NCBI GenBank assembly: GCA_964599275.1
Contig: CAZRFK010000090.1
Location: 1 to 6,860 of the forward strand
Source: PUMD01 sp964599275
GTDB lineage: Bacteria; Bacillota; Sulfobacillia; SLMV01
Direction of reading: 5' to 3'
DNA: 6,860 nucleotides
The notes under the pieces were generated by a model. It made no database searches. It was given only the letters and a program-made list of their open reading frames with translations, and had not been told where the DNA came from. Made by a program: the position numbers and the translations under genes. The first letter of the stretch is position 1. Every line of letters begins with the position of its first letter. Positions 6,261 through 6,860 of the stretch are shown here, piece after piece.

Positions 6261-6587
6261 ATGAATTTAGGACAGAAAGAATACGATTTTGCTGAGATGT
6301 CAATTGTCCGTGTTTTGGGAGTAGTTGGGGTGCTGCTTCTCATGGTGGTAATTCTGTATTTGCTTACACCTCAAATTTCCCATGAAACGCTCACAGGTAA
6401 TAGGCTTGTGAGTCCTGGACTACGTTTCAACCTCCCTCTTATCTCCACCTTCCTCGCACAAAATACGGCATCTGAGCATTTTGTAACATTCGATATTATC
6501 GGCAATAGAGCTCGGGATACATCTAATTGGAACATGCTCCCGATGAAACAAGCATACCCTACATACTGCGGCCACTGGCTGGTCTAA
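6261..6587 (+). CDS. Hypothetical small single-pass membrane protein, possibly truncated
   Basis: I do not recognise this 108-residue ORF. Its first 37 residues look protein-like: a short charged N-terminus (KEYDFAEM) followed by one strong hydrophobic segment at about residues 18-35 (VLGVVGVLLLMVVILYLL), consistent with a membrane anchor or uncleaved signal, N-terminus in the cytosol. After about residue 45 the translation loses clear protein character, and codon use becomes richer in C-ending codons than in argS. The frame ends in a TAA that lies inside a 10-bp inverted repeat. GAGGTG 11 nt upstream and a candidate promoter support expression. Possible readings are a small lineage-specific membrane protein, or the N-terminus of a longer anchored protein whose downstream part was replaced or decayed. 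Overlapping minus-strand frames show no recognisable protein either. Confidence 0.4.
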   Translation: MNLGQKEYDFAEMSIVRVLGVVGVLLLMVVILYLLTPQISHETLTGNRLVSPGLRFNLPLISTFLAQNTASEHFVTFDIIGNRARDTSNWNMLPMKQAYPTYCGHWLV

Positions 6588-6601
6588 GAGGAGACCAGCC
6601 A
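6576..6601. repeat. Perfect 10-bp inverted repeat spanning the small ORF's stop codon
   Basis: TGGCTGGTCT (6576-6585) and AGACCAGCCA (6592-6601) are exact reverse complements around a 6-nt loop, AAGAGG. The TAA stop of the preceding ORF (6585-6587) uses the last base of the left arm and two loop bases. No T-run follows on either strand, so it does not look like an intrinsic terminator. A structured RNA element or the trace of a small palindromic repeat is possible. Confidence 0.55.
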
Positions 6602-6656
6602 ACACTATCTCTATCTTCGTATCTCCGACCAGCGGTGATGCTTTTCGCCCACGAGA

Positions 6657-6695
6657 GTTCTCCCGGCTCGATCGAGTTTTCAGCGGGAAACTTTT
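6657..6695 (+). terminator. Terminator-like stem followed by TTTT
   Basis: GTT-C-TCCCG (6657-6665) can pair with CGGGAAAC (6684-6691) if C6660 is bulged, giving 8 base pairs followed directly by TTTT (6692-6695). The 18-nt loop contains the perfect palindrome CTCGATCGAG (6667-6676). It could end a transcript from the small ORF upstream. The large loop and short T-run make it weak. Confidence 0.3.
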
Positions 6696-6786
6696 AGCTC
6701 CCTTTTTCCATCTTATAGGAGGACACATCTTGGGGGATTTTTCTTGTCCGTTTTACTGTCTTTTAACTACATAGTTGTTACTTCTT

Positions 6787-6860
6787 ATGGTTGGTACATC
6801 TAAGATGTCCGAGCAGGCGAAAAACCGCAACTTGAGATTGGCTGGAGAGAATCGTGTCAG
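6787..6860 (+). CDS. Possible start of a CDS running off the right edge (very tentative)
   Basis: From ATG 6787, or the in-frame ATG at 6805, the frame stays open to the window end, giving a short hydrophilic start (MSEQAKNRNLRLAGEN from 6805). No ribosome binding site sits at proper distance from either ATG, and the sequence matches no family I recognise. Eighteen to twenty-four codons are too few to prove coding. Confidence 0.15.
   Translation, partial: MVGTSKMSEQAKNRNLRLAGENRV

Larger units (their letters stand above)
6588..6860. other. Right-end stretch without a recognisable gene
   Basis: No recognisable protein is encoded in any frame I inspected here. The stretch holds the right arm of the 10-bp inverted repeat, a stem with a T-run (6657-6695), a strong Shine-Dalgarno GGAGG (6718-6722) 7 nt before a TTG that opens only 14 codons, the small inverted repeats AACTA-ca-TAGTT (6765-6776) and ACATCT-a-AGATGT (6796-6808), and a frame open to the window edge from ATG 6787 or 6805. 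It may be an intergenic leader for a gene beginning at or beyond the edge. Confidence 0.5.

Noticed and set aside
6420..6728. 102-codon minus-strand ORF at the right end
   Set aside because: The translation is rich in Arg, Cys and Lys with no domain or membrane pattern, there is no Shine-Dalgarno before its ATG, and it crosses both hairpins.
6601..6860. tRNA, riboswitch or CRISPR repeat in the right-end stretch
   Set aside because: I found no TTCRA-type T-loop with an acceptor stem, no repeated spacer-like units and no riboswitch core that I recognise on either strand.

Overview
The window looks like an ordinary chromosomal segment of a bacterium of roughly 50% GC. The most likely source is a Bacillota (Firmicutes) lineage, probably a clostridial-type anaerobe. 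The main clue is a PDZ-ending HtrA-type protease followed directly by rlmH, an arrangement well known from Bacillus and relatives. Strong GGAGG-type ribosome binding sites and a TTG start on argS also fit. The clade call is inference.

Layout: (1) 2-1581, + strand, a probable operon: the C-terminal PDZ end of an HtrA-like serine protease (cut by the window edge), rlmH (overlapping its stop), and fabI (21 nt further on). (2) 1717-3357, + strand: a Na+/phosphate cotransporter-family membrane protein with a C-terminal PhoU-like domain, preceded by a 135-nt gap and followed by a perfect 13-bp hairpin. (3) 3504-4145, - strand: a glyoxalase II-like metallo-beta-lactamase-fold hydrolase, convergent with the transporter. 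(4) 4305-6038, + strand: argS, arginyl-tRNA synthetase, divergent from the hydrolase across a 159-nt AT-rich gap with promoter-like TATAAT boxes. (5) 6039-6860: a poorly coding right end with one small candidate membrane ORF, several hairpins, a good Shine-Dalgarno followed by only 14 codons, and no recognisable gene.

The genes are mostly housekeeping: envelope protein quality control, 23S rRNA modification, the last step of fatty-acid elongation, phosphate handling, thiol-ester or detoxification hydrolysis, and arginine tRNA charging. They do not form one pathway. I found no convincing new multi-gene system, CRISPR array, tRNA or rRNA gene, or insertion sequence.

The most notable observation is in ArgRS. 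The full-length, otherwise well conserved protein has VVVQ where the class I HIGH signature (HVGH in this family) should be, and SMSK in place of KMSK. FabI has full catalytic residues but an atypical HCWAYSP in place of the usual HSIAFAP-type cofactor-pocket motif.
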